NCBI GenBank assembly: GCA_934463165.1
Contig: CAKSJG010000012.1
Span: forward strand, 1-64,000
Reading direction: 5' to 3'
DNA: 64,000 bases
Source of the DNA: an uncultured Clostridia bacterium
GTDB lineage: Bacteria; Bacillota; Clostridia; UMGS1810
The position numbers and the translations under genes are program-made. Of this stretch, positions 62,859-64,000 are shown piece by piece (within the stretch, counting starts at the first letter, position 1; every line of letters starts with the position of its first letter). The notes beneath the pieces were generated by a model. It did no database searches, was not told the origin of the DNA, and was given only the letters and a program-made list of their open reading frames with translations.

Positions 62859-64000
62859 TATACAGCCGCCTCCTTTCCGCTCATCTGCGAATCGTAAATT
62901 TCCTTGTATTCGGTATTTGTCTTCATAAGCTCATCGTGCGTTCCCATGCCTGATATTCTGCCGTTATTCATGACAATAATTTTATCCGCCTCGCATACCG
63001 AGGAAATACGCTGTGCTATTATAATCTTGACAGAGTCGGAAAGTTCACTGCGAAATGCTTCGCGTATCTTTTTCTCAGTCGCTGTGTCAACAGCGCTTGT
63101 GGAATCGTCGAGGATAAGTATTTTGGTTTTTTTCAAAAGAGCACGCGCAATACACAGTCTCTGCTTCTGACCGCCCGAAAGATTTGAACCGCCCTGTTCA
63201 AGGTGCGTTTCATAGCCGTCCTTAAAGCTTTGAACAAATTCGTCCGCCCGGGCATATCCGCTCATTTCTTTTATCTGACCGTCCGACGCTGTCTCATCTC
63301 CCCAAAGCAGGTTGTCGCGTATGCTTCCCGAAAACAAAACGTTCTTCTGCAGCACCATGCCTATTCCGCCGCGCAGATTTTTAAGAGTATAATCACGCAC
63401 GTCGGTGCCGTCTATGCTGACAGAGCCCGAATCCGCATCGTAAAGGCGGGCAATCAAAGATACGAGAGTTGTTTTTCCGCATCCTGTCGAGCCGATAATT
63501 CCTACGGTTTCGCCGGGATTTATCGTAAACGAAATATCGTCCAGAACTTTTTCCTTTGAATTTTTATAGTACCTGAAATTCACATTGTCAAACACTATTT
63601 TACCTTCGGTTATCTTTTTATCGGGGCATTTCGCCTCTTTATCGGATATATCCGAAACGGTATTCAAAACCTCTTTTATACGCCTTGCAGACGCAAGAGC
63701 ACGCGAGCTTTGCAAAAACATCATAACAACCATCATAAGTGAAAAAAGAATCTGCGTTATGTATGTGACAAAAGCCGTAAGATCGCCGACTTCCATGGAT
63801 GACGAAATTACAAGCCTTCCGCCGAACCACAAAACGGCAATTGTCGTAAGATTCATAAAAAGCATCATCATCGGCATCATGGTTATCATAACACGCATTG
63901 CCGATAAGGTTGCGTCTTTCAGATCGGTATTTGACTTTTTAAAGCGTTCGCGTTCATAATCTTCACGTACAAACGATTTTATAACACGTACGTTTGTGAC
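62858..64000 (-). CDS. ABC exporter subunit, partial (degenerate ATPase site)
   Basis: The frame is open to the window edge; the visible part begins VTNVRVIKSFVREDYERERF, a typical intracellular-loop motif, so the true start lies beyond 64000. It contains the last transmembrane helices and a nucleotide-binding domain with Walker A GSTGCGKTT, signature LSGGQKQRL and Walker B ILILDDSTSAVD, where Asp replaces the catalytic Glu; the H-loop reads IAQRISS with Gln for His. This marks the degenerate half of a heterodimeric exporter (TM287/288, BmrCD type). Coupled to the downstream subunit by TAATG. Confidence 0.93.
   Translation of the reverse strand, partial: VTNVRVIKSFVREDYERERFKKSNTDLKDATLSAMRVMITMMPMMMLFMNLTTIAVLWFGGRLVISSSMEVGDLTAFVTYITQILFSLMMVVMMFLQSSRALASARRIKEVLNTVSDISDKEAKCPDKKITEGKIVFDNVNFRYYKNSKEKVLDDISFTINPGETVGIIGSTGCGKTTLVSLIARLYDADSGSVSIDGTDVRDYTLKNLRGGIGMVLQKNVLFSGSIRDNLLWGDETASDGQIKEMSGYARADEFVQSFKDGYETHLEQGGSNLSGGQKQRLCIARALLKKTKILILDDSTSAVDTATEKKIREAFRSELSDSVKIIIAQRISSVCEADKIIVMNNGRISGMGTHDELMKTNTEYKEIYDSQMSGKEAAV

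Overview
The window reads as chromosomal DNA of an anaerobic, gut-type member of the Clostridia (Firmicutes). The evidence is the str operon order rpsL-rpsG-fusA-tuf, the greA-lysS pair, a cysteine desulfurase-thiI-recA-recX-rimO-pgsA cluster, a DUF4364 protein, an HPr/Crh-like protein, strong Shine-Dalgarno sites, consensus sigma-A promoters with 17-bp spacers, and SLH-anchored surface proteins. The rich set of glycan enzymes suggests a plant- or host-glycan degrader; I cannot name the genus. I see no rRNA, tRNA, CRISPR array, prophage or intact transposase.

Layout. 41-13806 is mostly housekeeping: lysS, greA, recR, DUF4364, an HPr-like protein lacking the catalytic His, mtaB, a two-component system, pgsA, rimO, recX, recA, thiI and a cysteine desulfurase. 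14433-21633 holds two Asp-box (sialidase-like) proteins, a GH106-like enzyme, two small proteins and a possible small RNA. 21964-36690 is a surface polysaccharide locus: a PL8-type lyase, a secreted protein and an SLH protein that share a jelly-roll module, a second SLH protein, and a GH78-like rhamnosidase. The divergent AraC regulator at 36828 probably controls it. dapA and a GH127-like arabinofuranosidase follow.

41459-50846 is an eight-gene minus-strand operon divergent from an RpiR regulator. It encodes a GlcD-like FAD oxidoreductase, a two-cluster Fe-S protein, a class II aldolase, a PfkB kinase, IolB, an FGGY kinase, a fused EtfB-EtfA and a fucose/arabinose isomerase-fold protein. It looks like an Etf-coupled catabolic pathway for an unidentified sugar, sugar acid or cyclitol. 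Directly downstream (41150-41424) is a compact, apparently complete type I toxin-antitoxin module: a 24-residue hydrophobic peptide, a sequestered ribosome-binding site, a nested antisense RNA with its own consensus promoter, and complementary 5' and 3' mRNA ends.

52159-56720 is the str operon. 57062-60365 pairs a secreted SGNH hydrolase with a divergent, frameshifted AraC gene. 60996-64000 is a heterodimeric ABC exporter, cut by the window edge.

Intergenic DNA carries at least three families of short structured repeats. Two of them show compensatory changes in their stems. Two lesions stand out: an in-frame UGA that separates the lyase from a 91-codon C-terminal domain, and a 1-nt frameshift in an A-run of the second AraC gene.
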